Shown here piece by piece: positions 47,423 through 59,726 of a DNA stretch of 64,000 nt. Both the position numbers and the translations under genes were made by a program. How positions within the stretch are numbered: the first letter of the stretch is position 1; each line of letters begins with the position of its first letter. The notes under the pieces are model-generated. The model made no database searches. It was given only the letters and a program-made list of their open reading frames with translations, and was not told the origin of the DNA. This DNA comes from Muricea muricata (lineage: Eukaryota > Cnidaria > Anthozoa > Malacalcyonacea > Plexauridae), in the NCBI GenBank assembly GCA_963855995.1, contig OY979717.1, forward strand, positions 46,280,044 to 46,344,043. Direction: 5' to 3'.

Positions 47423-49047
47423 GTTATCGCTACAACTATAGCTAACACGGACGGTATATCTGTTGAATATAGAGTGTAGTCTGTGGTGCGGTGGAAAATG
47501 TTTGTCGAGGAGCAGTAGGAAATTTCGTGCAATGTTTGTCGTAACGTTCTTACAAAATGGTGGGTTATACCAAATGTGTTTCGTTGCCGTGTGCGTCGTT
47601 TGTTAATAGAGTTAGTGTTAGCACTGGGTTCGTAATTAATTTCAGCGTGAAAGTTGCTGCGTTTAAGAGCGTCATTGTAGATAGGCGCAGCAGTATCAAA
47701 GGCCTGTTGATTGTGCGAGAGGGAGTTAATGCGTTGTTGCATGGAGGAAGGAATCTGTTTTAAGATAGAAGGAGGATGGTTAGAGAGGCGGTTAATATAA
47801 AAAGGAGTATCGTTTGGCTTGCGGTATGGCTTGTATGTGTTGTTGGCTAAGTCAAGTGTCAGGTCCAGGAAGTTAGTTTGCAGTTGGTTAGTCAGTACAG
47901 TTATGTTCAAGCCAAAGTCGTTGAAAATGTGTTCTAGGTCCTTGCGTGCTTTGTCGTTTAGTCGTCCTGATCTTGTGTTTAATGTAGCAAGTCCATCGTC
48001 ACGATATAGACCAATGTCGTACCCGAACCGATCTTTCAGTGTGTCTAAAACGAATAGGCCAATCAGCTCGCAAACTTCTGCGCCATCATAGCTGCCCATG
48101 GTGACATCAAACGTGCTGTCAGAATTTCGTTTCCTCCAAGCTGTGCCGTCGTGGTGTAGAAGTGATTTTCTTGCATGCTTGATCACCTGTATGTTTTGGT
48201 CGCTGATCTCCGAGTGTTGTTTGGCCCATTCGATAGCTTGGTCAAGTAGCGACTCTGAGATAGACGGATAAAAATCCACTATGTCATAGGAGATGAACGA
48301 CTTTCTGCTTTTATCCTTGATGTTGATAAACCACGAAATCACGTCGGTTGAATTTCGCCATTGGTTTACATGGACTTGGTCGCAAATGTCGTTGTTAATT
48401 CTGTCTAGGATTACTTTGCTTACTTTTCCGAGGGAGCTTTTCGAAGGGTTAATAAGTCGACACTTCGGGTGGTTTTCAAAATTAGGTTTGTGGTCCTTGA
48501 GAGTTATAAATGCGGGATTTTCGCTCGTTCGGTCTACACGTCCGGATATGTCTAATTTGCTGGCTAGTTGCATTAGTTCGTCGTTTATAGCGTTAACGGT
48601 GCCTTCTTCAGCGTGTTTGTAGATGTTAGTCACGTTTTCTGTGAGTAGCTTGCTGTATGCCGCAGGGTTCATTTCGTAGATGTTCCTAGTTTTGTCCGCT
48701 GGGACGAATACATTTGTTGACGCTCTTATCTTCACTTTGTCTCTTTCTATCGATTGCAAGAAGTCGTTGGTTTTCTGCGTGAAGTTAATGCTTTCAATCA
48801 TTTTAGCGACATCATCTTCGAATGGTTTCAAGTCAGCAACGCTCGGGGCCCCGTGTCTTGATTTCAAGCCATAAGTCTGTCGTCTTCGAGGTAAATTGTC
48901 ACTATTTGATTGTTGGAGGAAGAAATGTGCGCGCCATCGCATACGTTGAATGACGCTTTGAGTTTTATCGATCATGTTCCTACGGTAGTCGTCGTGAGTT
49001 GGGAGTCCAATGTTCTTCAATGAATAGTTAAAGCTGATCTGTTGCAT
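47383..49047 (-). pseudogene. Penelope-like reverse transcriptase
   Basis: The frame has conserved blocks in order: FVPADKTRNIYEM, FITLKDHKPNFENHPKCRLI NPSKS, SYDIVDFYPSISESLL (catalytic Asp), TMGSYDGAEVCELIGLFVL, and the active site GLYRDDGLA. FLDLTLDL and YRKPNDTPFYI follow. The last 55 residues are out of frame: the family's LLDKHFPPHH...FNR-TV..SYSC continuation is in another frame after about 47590. One frameshift in the RT end and another near the GIY-YIG end make it defective, although the RT core is intact. Confidence 0.82.
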
Positions 49048-49132
49048 CTTATACCAATAGTCATGTAACGTAACATAATACCTGATACATTTCCAGTGTC
49101 CTATACAATGAATAAATTAAACTTATCTGTCA

Positions 49133-49175
49133 GTCGCCTGATGATCGCCTAGTGCGTGAAACCCAGGATAGCGAC
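49133..49175 (+). ncRNA. Hammerhead ribozyme-like motif
   Basis: GTCGC, intact core CTGATGA, stem II CGC-CTAGT-GCG, GAAA, then a stem III region weakened by a change (ACCCAGGAT), then A and GCGAC closing stem I. It is antisense to the Penelope genes because the end repeat is inverted. Confidence 0.55.
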
Positions 49176-49276
49176 AGCAGCAAAAACTTGTCTGTTCCTT
49201 GTGTTTTACGCTCTACTTTCTCCGGTATTGAGCGCTCTTTTAGTTCCAGTCATATATATGCTACTTTTCGTAACAT

Positions 49277-49396
<120 letters not shown>

Positions 49397-49485
49397 ACTT
49401 TTGAAAGTATTCAAGATTGAAGAGTGCTCGATATTAATTTTAATAGAGCAATTCAAATAGTTTATTTAAAACAATTAGTTACAAA

Positions 49486-49530
49486 TTTTGCTACACAGTG
49501 TTTCACGCCAGAAGGCGATCATCAGGCGAA
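49486..49530 (-). ncRNA. Hammerhead ribozyme-like motif, complete
   Basis: On minus, TTCGC (stem I), core CTGATGA, stem II CGCC-TTCT-GGCG, GAAA, stem III ACA-CTG-TGT, cleavage-site A, then GCAAA closing stem I with one mismatch. All conserved core bases of a type I hammerhead are present. The base pair next to the core in stem II is a U-U mismatch. Confidence 0.6.
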
Positions 49531-50160
49531 TGAATACTTGTATACTATATCGTTAGACAGTTTGTGTGATGACGCTCGTCATATCGCTTGCGCTAACAAT
49601 TTAAATTTGAATTATGTATTTGCACAAGCGCGCGCGCTTGAAGTTCTGTGCGTTGAACTTTTTTCTATGGCGGCACTTCGTGAAATCTGATCTCTTGTTC
49701 AACGTTTTGTCCTTATTCGATTTCAGGATAAAAATCTTTTTTTCTAAGCATAGGTCGCATGATCTTCCCCGGCAGTGTATGCAGGGACACGTTTGATAAC
49801 AGACCATTTAATCCTAAATGATCTACCGTTCTCTCTCAAGTTCCAGGCGTACTTCGACAGCTCTGTTTCTTTCGCGTACTTTGCGTTCGTCAACGATTTT
49901 TTGTGGTTGTTATAGCGCTCTTTAAATGGCCTGCCGTGATACCGATGTAAATTTTCGATTCTTGAGTGTCTGTCGGTGTAATTTCTGCTTTGTAAACAAC
50001 GCTAGCAGTCAGGCATCTTCCATCAAGAGGACATCCACTCTTAGCTCGACAGTTTCAGGTTTTCTCGTTGATAGTGGTCACATTATTATTTAATACGCGG
50101 CGGTTGTGGTTGGAGATGGTACTTTTCGTATTGGGCATACAGGAATAGCTATTCTTCACA
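49531..50160 (-). mobile_element. Second Penelope-like fragment (GIY-YIG part)
   Basis: Broken frames give CPLDGRCLTASVVYKAEIT, KIYIGITAG, TCPCIHCRGRSCDLCLEKKI and related GIY-YIG C-terminal sequence, ending beside the hammerhead-like motif. The RT part is absent. Confidence 0.65.
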
Positions 50161-50230
50161 AGGTTTTTAACAGGAACTCTGTCAAGGTTAGCTACTCCTG
50201 TATGCCCAATGCGATTAATCAATGCGATTT
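50161..50230 (+). pseudogene. Penelope fragment in opposite orientation
   Basis: The plus strand reads ILHKVFNRNSVKVSYSCMPN, the RT-to-nuclease linker motif. It meets the minus-strand fragment head to head through the repeat ATTGGGCATACAGGA. Confidence 0.6.
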
Positions 50231-51073
50231 GTCAATTAACGCCAAAATTAATATATATTTACGAGAAAAAAGTATTTTGCGCGTTTCTTCCAAATTTTAT
50301 ACTGAAAATAAATGCGACTGGTATTCTGTGGTACCGAGGTATTTTGTGGTACGTATACCTGTAATATATTTATGTTCGCAACCATATTTCAAGCGTTTCC
50401 ACTTAGAAGGAAGTCTCCTTGGAAGGAATCCATTCAAAATTGGATATTTTGGCATTTGGCAGAAATTTTGGAAAGAAATTGACTTGGGAAGGAAATTCGG
50501 CCTTCGGAAAGGGAAAAAAGCAAATTTTCACTTTTTTCTCGTGATCATCATGGCTTTTCTGAGCTGAGTGCATCAGTGTAAATAAAATATTTACCCATCT
50601 TATAGAATTTTTTTCTCCACAAAACAAGCGAGAGATAGAGAAGCGCTAGACTGATAGCAAGATATAGATCCCATCTAGCGCCTTTATATGTTTATTACAG
50701 CCTAGCCCTTTCCTCGACTGTTGTTTGTTTTGTTAATTTACAGTTCAAAAGACTGACGTTTTCAACAAAATGGTGTAAATCAGATTATCAGTTATCTTAT
50801 ATTTTATATAAAGTCGTAAGAGGCTAAAAAATGGATGTTTTTTATGATAATGGAAAAAGAAATTTAAAAAATTTGTAAGGAAATTGGATGAAAGAAATAG
50901 AAGTTTTGATATGTCGAGAAGGAATTTTTTTCTCAGTGATAATGCTGCTGATATTTCTACCTACTTAAGTATGAGCAAATCCACAGAGTTATGATGGATT
51001 AAAAAATTACATGTATACAACAATTAGCACTGTTAGCATTGTATCTTGAACTAACGTTACAAGTCCAGTTCAC
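50231..51073. other. No recognisable gene
   Basis: An open frame runs to 50567 without recognisable domain beyond the Penelope part. Confidence 0.4.
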
Positions 51074-51249
51074 TCGATCCGAACGTTGTATCCCAATAAA
51101 TTATTGTATCCAATAAATTATTGGGATTATCACGGTTAGGGTTGGGATTGGAGTTCATTTTATATGAATGAAATGACAATTCCAGTAACTATTGGAATTA
51201 TCAAACGTTGTAGCCAGTAATTTTATTGGAATACAACGTTCGGATCGGT
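51074..51249. mobile_element. 176 bp MITE
   Basis: The inverted ends begin CGATCCGAACGTTGTAT and continue CCAATAAA. The interior has further CAATAAATTATTG palindromes. I see no clear target duplication. Confidence 0.7.
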
Positions 51250-51885
51250 TGTCTAGTTAGTGCGTGAAAAGTACACCAAGGTGAAGGCTCTATACAACTA
51301 ACTGAAACGATACTATAAAATTCACCACCTTCGCAATAAATTTGTATCGTTTCAGGTAGCAAAAGAACTTAGGCTTTTAAAATTGAAAAATTAATAAGAA
51401 GAGCACGGTTCCAGTATCGCTGTACGTATCGCATTTTGAAGCAGCCGAAAAACATGTGAAATCTTAGTTTATTTCAAGAGGCTGTATTTCCTACACCTTT
51501 ACTGTTTTTTTAACTTCTACACCAGATATTTTATACGTGGCTCCATGAAACACCGGATGGTACTTTACACTTCCGAGCGTTACTAAATAATTCTACAGAA
51601 TAAGATTTTCAGTCGTTTAAAAATTGTTCCTATATAGAACACAGGCATAGTTTTTTAGACAGAGAAAAAAACTTGCCTTTTTAGAACAAACACAAATATA
51701 ATTTTGAATCATTAATCAATTATATTATTGACCACAATCATTCAAAACATTAATATATGAGTTTAACACTACGTTTTATGCATACACTGCTACTTAAAAT
51801 GACAGTGCCTTTAACTCCATTAAAAGGTACGATCTCATTAAACTTGTTGAATAATATAAAAGTATAAATAAGCTATCTTATATAC
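51250..51885. other. No recognisable gene
   Basis: I see nothing here. Confidence 0.4.
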
Positions 51886-52232
51886 TTGTTAAGCTTTGTG
51901 GAAACACCACGTAAATTTATTATTGCAGAGCTTTCAATCCGTAAGCTCGGATCATCATCAGTGCTATAATGATATGACTATTTGAATTCACACGCCCCTT
52001 TTTATACATAAAGTGTCGTGATTGTATGCTCGCATTATTTAAAAGTTAATTAAACGGTCAAATCAGCTACGTCATTTCTAACGTAGCGAAATGGTTCTAA
52101 TTAACCAGCATGCGTGCGCAAAGAAGAAAGAGAAATTTAATTTTGAAAAAAAAAATTAGAGAAATTAAATTTTTATTTTTTTAATTTTTTTTTAAGTTTA
52201 ATTTTGCAAGGTGTTTCCACAAAGCTTAACAA
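51886..52232 (-). mobile_element. Short element with 23 bp inverted ends and hammerhead-like block
   Basis: TTGTTAAGCTTTGTGGAAAC plus ACC is mirrored exactly at 52210-52232. On minus, near 51931-51975, GCACTGATGATGATCCGAGC ...CGGATTGAAAG resembles a hammerhead core with a 5 bp stem II, but its register is imperfect. It is probably a solo Penelope-type terminal repeat or a SINE-like relative. Confidence 0.55.
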
Positions 52233-52408
52233 ATATATTGTATTCACCATGCAAACGTACAAGAAACTTAGGCTATCTTATATTCAAAATGTCCAAGTGT
52301 GTACTACCGTACTTGATAAAAAAAGTTATTTACGGAATCAAAACAATAACGAAGCTTTCTTGGCCACTAGTTAAAGCCTAAGTTAAACCAATTCCAGGAA
52401 TAACGAAA

Positions 52409-53509
52409 TCAATGAATACTTGGATAAGGAGGTGGATAATCTGTGGCTCCGGGTTGTCGTTGGACGTCATCGTATGTTTCACCAGCAGCAATATCTAAAT
52501 TAGGGATCACGTAACCGTCACCGTCCCTTTCGCTGGAATTTGAAAACTTAGAAATTTCTTGTTGAAGAGTAAATGCAGTGCCTTTTTGCTGAGAAATAGT
52601 CTTATTAAAGCAAGCATTAGATGCTCCTTTAATTGGCAATGATCGTCCGTTGACTTGAGTTGCATTGGTTGCTCGTGTTCTCTTATAACAGCAAACAAAG
52701 ATTCCGCTGAGAGCAATAAATAATACGGCAGCTATAACTATAACAGCAATGCACAATAGTGAACAAGGCTCTTTCATCGCACAAACACTGTTTTCGACAC
52801 ATTTTCCAGAACGACAACAGTGCGGGCAGTCCGAGTCAGTAGAACACTCTGGGCAACCATTTTTGGTGCATTTTCCTGCAATACAGCATTCATTTGGTGG
52901 TCCACAGTCAGTGTCCGAGTCACATTCCTCACCTATGCAAGTTTCACTACAGCCATCTTGCACAATCCAAACATTTTTCTTTCTGCAACAATGCTGTCCT
53001 GAATGGCAGTCAGAGTTCGCTTTGCAGTTTACCAGACATGACAACGATGATTGTCCACCAACGCACTTACCATCTCGACAACATTCCCTACTGCCAGTTG
53101 CACAGTCGTCGTCGTTGTTACAATCTAGGCCATGACATTTTTCAGCACAGAAAGTTTGAGCTGAAGGAAAGCTCTTCTTACAGCAAACTTGACCAGGGGA
53201 AGAACAGTCTGAGTCATATTTACAGCTGGTACAACCATGGACAGTACATTTATTCGAGCGACAACAGTATTTCGGATCACCACAGTGGCTTTCAATTTCA
53301 CAGTAGTGATTCAAGCAATCACCTTTTTGGCAGCTTCGACGTGTAACAGGCGCAATTGTCCATTCGCCTCCGCAGCAATGAGGAAGAACGCCAAAGAGAA
53401 TGTCCTCGCAGTCTTTGTTAGTATCGCACGAATATAAACTCTGAACGAGAGTAACCTCGTTCCAAAAGAAGATGTAAAGAGCAAATCCACAAAAAATGTG
53501 ACTTGCCAT
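52409..53509 (-). CDS. Receptor-like protein B, paralogue of A
   Basis: 366 aa in one exon from the Met of MASHIFCGFALYIFFWNEVT, aligned with gene A's signal peptide; an upstream in-frame MVKKKLI would add seven residues. The ectodomain has the same cysteine units as A at roughly 90% identity by eye ([39 protein letters not shown]). The A-type Pro/Thr stalk is missing. The ectodomain joins directly to the membrane span (LLCIAVIVIAAVLFIALSGI), CCYKRTR and a different tail with DGYVIP, TYDDV and a terminal DYPPPYPSIH. GY-V/T-IP and PPPY are conserved with A. It probably binds WW-domain proteins through PPxY; its ligand is unknown. Confidence 0.88.
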   Translation of the reverse strand: MASHIFCGFALYIFFWNEVTLVQSLYSCDTNKDCEDILFGVLPHCCGGEWTIAPVTRRSCQKGDCLNHYCEIESHCGDPKYCCRSNKCTVHGCTSCKYDSDCSSPGQVCCKKSFPSAQTFCAEKCHGLDCNNDDDCATGSRECCRDGKCVGGQSSLSCLVNCKANSDCHSGQHCCRKKNVWIVQDGCSETCIGEECDSDTDCGPPNECCIAGKCTKNGCPECSTDSDCPHCCRSGKCVENSVCAMKEPCSLLCIAVIVIAAVLFIALSGIFVCCYKRTRATNATQVNGRSLPIKGASNACFNKTISQQKGTAFTLQQEISKFSNSSERDGDGYVIPNLDIAAGETYDDVQRQPGATDYPPPYPSIH

Positions 53510-54450
53510 TATTAGTTTTTTTTTAACCAAATGCGCCGCATTCCAACAGATGAGTCAAATATATAGAGCTTGGGAGACAGGAAGATCATAACTTAATTTT
53601 TTGTTTTTTCAATTCGTAATTATTTCCGTTAATCTGCTAATTATTTGCCTATTATGTTCTGTCATTGATAAAAATAACCGCAACACATTAATTCATAAAG
53701 CTTCCAAATCCAGGGTTAAAAACTACACAAATATTCAACCAATTGTTAGTTCACACACGTAATTGAAGATTTTGTAAAGTAAACAAGGACGTCATATTAT
53801 GTCATAAGCATGGCTATGCGTACTGCATACACATATAACTTCATAACGGATTGAACGCCATTGTTTCCTATAGTTTATAATATTTGGACTGAATACGTGG
53901 TTATTGAATTTATTGTAGTTGACTTAAACTTTGGCCAGCAGCATTTTTTAGTCTCAAAGATTTTGATACGGAAGTCTGCATCAATGCGCCAACACGTCAT
54001 AATTTTGATCAGTAAAAATATCTGCTACAGTAAATATTTCATTTGTATGTATACTTCACTTCTTCCGTTTAAACTACGATCACGACAGTGTATAATCATG
54101 CAGCAAAATATTTCAGCCATATTTTAAACTATTGCAATTTAAACAATTTTGTGTTTTAAAAAGAGAACATGGAGGATAACCTACAAATTTTGAATAATAA
54201 ATTATCATGTTTACAATCATGATGATACATTTGTTGAGCGTAATTTTTTGTGCTATTAACCTGCAACCTATGTTAATTAATACCAAAGGCTGGCGCAAGT
54301 GAAATTTCTGTACAGTAAACAATCCGGAACCACGCTTATGATTACTGCTTTCGACACTGGTTTCCATTTACTGGATAATTAACAGCAAAAAAAAATTGAG
54401 GAAACGAAGTGGTGACCAACATAATATACAAACACAGCACACCGTTGTTC
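53510..54450 (-). other. 5' flank of receptor gene B
   Basis: The shared blocks GAGCTTGG.AGACAGGAAGA, GATTGAACGCCATTGTTTCC and GATACGGAAGTCTGCATCAA appear in the family order. It has no MITE inserts, so it serves as the empty-site reference for the other units. Confidence 0.6.
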
Positions 54451-54589
54451 CTAGTTGAAATAAAAAGGGGGGCGTTCTGTTGAATTATGTTAATTTACCT
54501 AAAATTAGTTGGAAGGTTACCAAAATGTGCAAGGAGGTAATAAAGAAATTGGTATCGAACATGCTTAGAATCGCAACCAAACCTCACAT

Positions 54590-54900
54590 TGACATATTCC
54601 TTATATTTTATTCAGTCCTTGCAGCCTTTCTGAGTATTGTAGAAATAAAAACTTTGAACGAGATCAACCTCGTTACAAAAGAAGATGTAAAGAGCAAACC
54701 AAGAAATAATACCACTGGCCGTCATTAATTAGTTTTTCTTCGCCAGCCAAATATGCTGCAACCCGACAGGAGAGACAATGTTTAGAGCTTGGAAGACAGG
54801 AAGATCATACCTTAAATGTTTCTTTCAATTGGTAATTGTTACCATTGATATTTATCGTGGGGTCTAAGCTAATTATTTGTCTATTGTATCCTTTCAGTGA
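54590..54900 (-). pseudogene. Truncated receptor copy U4
   Basis: The minus strand from about 54728 reads [20 protein letters not shown], then diverged sequence without CC repeats. Its 5' flank follows to 54900. Confidence 0.65.
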
Positions 54901-55129
54901 GAAGAATATCCGCAAAAACATTAAATTCATGAAAGTACACAAAATATTGAACTAATTTTTAGCTCACACTCATAAGACATAATAAAAAATTTTGTAAAGT
55001 AAACGAGAACGTTATATTATGTCATAAGCATGGTTATGCGTACTGCATACACAGCTATTATCATGGATGGTTCAGCAGCTTTAGTTTCAAGTGAGAGTAT
55101 AACTTCATAAAGGATTGACGGCGTTGTCA

Positions 55130-55460
55130 AATTAGCCACGAATTTCATTACGGTTTATTCCCATTGGTCTACAGAGAACAGATCTTGACTCAGTACACCG
55201 GGTGAGTAAAAAAATGATATTATTGAAATTCAAACTAGCATAATTGCATTCTTGCAATTTGACAGACGCTGATGTAAGACAAAATCTAATTGCTTGTGGA
55301 AGTTAAAATGCATAATTCTAGCCGTGCAAGATTTGTCAGAAACACGACAAAGTCAAAAACAGGACAACAATACAGACCCATGGGAATAAATCATAATGAA
55401 ATTTGCGGCTAATTTGAATTTGAAAAGACATCGTTGGTTTTTTTTACTCACCCTGTACAG
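55130..55460. mobile_element. ~320 bp insertion, second copy
   Basis: Same element and same paralogous site as 38650-38970, with GGGTGAGTAAAAAAATGAT and TTTTTACTCACCCTGTA. Confidence 0.7.
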
Positions 55461-55514
55461 TTTATAATAATTGGACTGAATACGTGGCTATTGAATTTAT
55501 TGTAATTCACTTAA

Positions 55515-55715
55515 GGCCCTGTCACACGATGCAATTTTTCTTGCAACTTGCAATGTAATTCTACCCCTTTAGAGATGTATAAGTGGCAAATACAAGTTTC
55601 CATCACAGTTTGCTAATATATTTTTAACATACCAAACGTTTATCACAAATTAACATGTCTTAAAAGTAGAATTGCGTTGCAAGTTGCACGAAAAATTGCA
55701 CTGTGTGACGGGCCT
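55515..55715. mobile_element. TTAA-flanked MITE, copy 2
   Basis: TTAA lies at 55511-55514 and 55716-55719. The sequence corresponds to 39025-39232 and sits at the same paralogous site. Confidence 0.88.
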
Positions 55716-56229
55716 TTAAACTTTGGCTAGCAGCATTTTTTGGTCTCAAAGATTTCGATACGGAAGTCTGCATCAATGCGCCAACACTGCATAATTTTGA
55801 TCAGTAAAAATATCTGCCACAGTAAATATTTCATTTATATGTATACTTCACTTCCTTCCGTTTAAACTACGATCACGACAATGTATAATCATACAGCAAA
55901 ATATTTCAGCCATATTTTAAACTATTGCAATTTAAATAATTTTGTGTTTTAAAAAGAGAACATAGAGGATAACCTACAAATTGTGAATAATAAATTATCA
56001 TGTTTACAATCATGATACATTTGTTGAGTGTAATTTTTTGTGCTATTAACCTGCAACCTATGTTAATTAATACCAAAGGCTGGCGCTAGTGAAATTTCTG
56101 TACAGTAAACAATCCGGAACCACACTTATGATTACTGCTTTCGAAACTGGTTTCCATTTACTGGATAATTAACAGCAAAAAAAATTGAGGAAACTAAGTG
56201 GTGACCAACATAATATAAAAACACAGCAC

Positions 56230-56850
56230 AATTCTTTGCGATTCTGTCATTATAGACATCATCATTTCTTCATTCTGAAAGTACTATTTCATACACGAAA
56301 AGGAGCGTTTTATCATATTTAAAACGCGAGGCGCAGCCGAGCATTTTAGATATGATAAAGCGCAATTGTTCGAGTGTATTAAAGGACTTCAAATACGCCG
56401 CATTGTAAGTGCGCCGCATTCTAAATAAGATGCAACATTATATATTATATACTAATGCAACATTATATAAAGAATACTAATGAACGTGACAGATTATATA
56501 AAGTGTCATCCTAATTAGCACTTAATCAGGTATAAAGCCTCCTCATATGACCTATTATGGTTGACATGATTGGCCAATAATCTTATGAATTATCTCATTG
56601 ATATTAATAGAGTTGAATAATTATCTCATTGAAGCTGTTATGTTATGCCAAGTGCATCGTACTATGCGTACTATACATTCATAGCTATTATGCATGGTTT
56701 TAAATAGTATTAATTTTACTGCTTCAGCTAAGCTCTTTAGTAGTTTAGGTTCAATATTTATCACTTTATGTCATTGTTGAGTAAACGTCATGATGGATTA
56801 GTCTCCGTTGTTTCCTAGTTATAAATAAGTGGATTAAATAAGTCATTCTA
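56230..56850. other. Spacer with a small TATGATAAA palindrome
   Basis: CGTTTTATCATATTTAAAAC and its near inverse lie at 56310-56365, resembling 450-520 at the window start. No gene. Confidence 0.45.
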
Positions 56851-57215
56851 CAGGGTGTCCCAAAAAACCCCAAAAACTATTGAAATCACCTATTGTTAAC
56901 ATTTGAATGCCCTAGCACTTGTTAAAAAATTAAAATATCTTTGTAAAGTACGATTGTTTTGCTCATGGGAATATTGATAAAAACCAAATTGAATAGGCTA
57001 AAATAACCCATGCATAAAATTTGATTGCATTTTTAATATGCACTCGTAGATCTAGTTTTTTTGTCTGGCATAAAAATGGTTAACACTGAGTATTACTATT
57101 AATTATGACAGTTATGTCAATAGCTTATCCACTCGTGGGTTCAATTTAGTGCTGGGCATTGAAATTCTAACAATAGATCATTTCAATAGTTTTTGGGGTT
57201 TTTTGGGACACCGTG
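56851..57215. mobile_element. 365 bp mariner-like MITE
   Basis: The ends CAGGGTGTCCCAAAAAACCC and right-end GGGACACCGTG are inverted over about 65 bp. TA flanks both sides (56849-56850 and 57216-57217). It is inserted in the 5' part of a receptor-derived unit. Confidence 0.85.
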
Positions 57216-57259
57216 TATTGAATTATGTTAATTTACGTAAAATTTATTTTAGTTTGCAA

Positions 57260-57480
57260 ACAACATTTTTCTTTCGCCTCGGCAACAATGAGGAAGAATG
57301 CCAAAGGTCATTGCAATCATTAGTTTTTTTTTCAGCCAAATGCACTGCAACCAGACAGATGAGAGAAGTAAATATAGAGTTTGGGAGACAGGAAGACCAT
57401 ACTTTAAGTTTTCTTTCAATTCGTAATTTTTCCGTTAATATTTATCGTGGGGCCTAATTATTTGTCTATTGTCTTCTCTC
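57260..57480 (-). pseudogene. Truncated receptor copy U5
   Basis: The minus strand retains only MIAMTFGILPHCCRGE-like residues, with the signal peptide mostly deleted. The shared 5' flank follows at 57330-57480. Confidence 0.5.
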
Positions 57481-57821
57481 AACGAGAAAAATAACCGCTA
57501 CACATTAAATTCACAAAGCCGCCAAATCAAGGCATAAAAACTACACAAATATTGAACTAATTTTTACTTCACACAATATAATTGAATATTTTGTGAAATA
57601 AACAAGGACGTTAATCGTTATATTATGTCATAAGCATGGCTATGCGTACTGCATACACACTGTCAGTTATTATTATGCATGGTTAAACAGCATTAGTTTC
57701 AAGTGCCACTTCAATTAATTCATGAGAGTGTAACTTCATAATGGATTAAACCCGGTTGTTTCCCATAGTTTATAATAATTGGACTGAATGCGTGGTTATT
57801 GAATTTATTGTAATTGACGCC

Positions 57822-58100
57822 AGCACTTTCGCCTCCACAACAATAAGTAAGAATGCCAAAGGGAAGGTTATCGCATTCTTTGTTAGAATTGCACGGAAAG
57901 ATGTAAAGGGCAAACCAAGAAATAATACCACTTGCAATCATTAGTTATTGTTGTTTTTTCAGCCAAATGCGCTGCAACCCAGCAGATAAAACAAGTACAT
58001 AGAGCTTGGAAGACAGGAAGATCATACCTCAATTCGTAATTTTTGCCGTTAGTATTTATCGTAGGGCTTAATTATTTGTCTATTGTCTTCTCTCAACGAG
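57822..58100 (-). pseudogene. Truncated receptor copy U6
   Basis: 57822-57941 reads [38 protein letters not shown], the signal peptide plus the first cysteine unit. It breaks at the same point (GGE) as U5 and U7 and runs into flank sequence. Confidence 0.65.
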
Positions 58101-58384
58101 AAAAATAACCGCTGCACATTAAATTCACAAAGCTTTCAAACCAATTTTTAGTTCACACAACATAATTGAATATTTTGTGAAATATACGTCAAGGACGTTA
58201 ATCGTTATATTACGTCATAATCATGGCTATGCGTACTGCTTACACAGTTATTATTATGCATGGTTAAACAGCATTAGTTTCAAGTGCCACTTCATGAGAG
58301 CGTAACTTCATAATAGACTGAACCCCGTTTTTTTTCCATTGTTTATAACAATTGGACTGAATGCATGGTTATTGAATTTATTGT

Positions 58385-58680
58385 AAATGATGCCAACACT
58401 TTCGCCTCCGCAACAATGAGTAAGAATTCGAAAGGACGCAGTCTTTGTTAGTATTGCACGGAAAGATGCAAAGGGCAAACCAAGAAATAATACCACTTGC
58501 AATCATTGGTTTTTTTTAGCCAAATGTGCTGCAACCCGACAGATAAGACAAGTAGATAGAGCTTGGTAGACAGGAAGACCGTACCTTAAATGTTTCTTTC
58601 AATTCGCAAGTTTTGCCGTTAATAATTATCGTGGAGCCCAATTATTCTTCCATTGTCTTCTCTCAATGAGAAAAATAACC
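58385..58680 (-). pseudogene. Truncated receptor copy U7
   Basis: 58385-58505 reads [23 protein letters not shown], then a frame change before LTHCCGGE. The shared 5' flank follows to 58680. Confidence 0.6.
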
Positions 58681-59726
58681 ACTACACATTAAGTTCATAA
58701 AGCTTTCAAATCAAGGGATAAAAACTATACAAATATTAAACCAATTTTTAGTTCACACAACATAATTGAAAATCTTGTAAAGTAAACAAGAACATTATAT
58801 CATGTCATAAGCATGGCTATGCGTACTGCATACACAGTTATTATCATGCATGATTAAACAGCTTTAGTCTCAAGTGCCACTTCATGAGAGCATAACTTAA
58901 AAATGGATTGAACCCCGTTGTTTTCTATAGTTTATAATAATTGAACTGAATGCGTGGTTATTGAATTCACTGTCATTGACTTAAAATTTGCTGGCAACAT
59001 CTTTTAGTCTCAAAGCTTTCAACACGGAAGTCTGCATCGATCAGTAAAAATATCTTCTATAGTAAAAATATTTTATTTATATATACTTCACTTCCTTCTG
59101 TGTAAACTACGATCACGACAATGCACGTATAATCATGCTGTAAAATATTTCAGCCATATTCTTAACTATTGCAATTTAAACAATTTTGCGTTTTAAAAGG
59201 AGAACATAGTGAATAACCTCAAAATTTTGAATAATGAATAATCATATTTACAATCATGATGATGTATTTGTTGAGTGCAATTTCTGCTGCTAATATGCAC
59301 ACATATTGTCACATAATATTAATATTGAGGGAGACGATCGTCTCTTCATGAAGGATGAGTTAATGGTTATAGTATATTGCTTATCATACCTAAAGCGGTA
59401 TTTCATTGTCTCTATAATAAACCTATAAGTATATGATACTTAAGTAATATCATATAACATTAAGACAGTCTCCGACACTAGAACGTAGATAAAGCCTTCA
59501 ATACATGTATTCCAGCTTGTGGCTGAAATTGCTATGTCCTATGCATCGTCGAATGCTTGTTTGTCAGATGACAGTGTTGTGCTTGTTGATAGATGCTGGA
59601 AGTCTCCTTAAAATGCTATGTGGGTGGTTAGACTTGTTGAAATCGAATACGTCAAACCAAACGAAATTGATGAATGAATGCCTAGTTTTTTCCCCGATGT
59701 TGCCAAACCATTTTTAGCATTTTATA
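58681..59726. other. Receptor unit flank, then unannotated sequence
   Basis: Up to about 59280 this is family flank, with CGGAAGTCTGCATCGATCAG near 59027. Beyond that I recognise nothing. Confidence 0.4.

Larger units (their letters stand above)
46783..49204 (-). mobile_element. Penelope-like element with inverted terminal repeats
   Basis: About 150 bp at 46783-46934 is the near-exact inverse of 49053-49204. The interior encodes RT and a GIY-YIG endonuclease on minus. Both ends abut (AT)n tracts. Penelope-like elements commonly carry such pLTRs in direct or inverted orientation. Confidence 0.88.

Noticed and set aside
47557..48874. Several plus-strand frames over the Penelope RT
   Set aside because: They are antisense to the recognisable RT motifs on minus.
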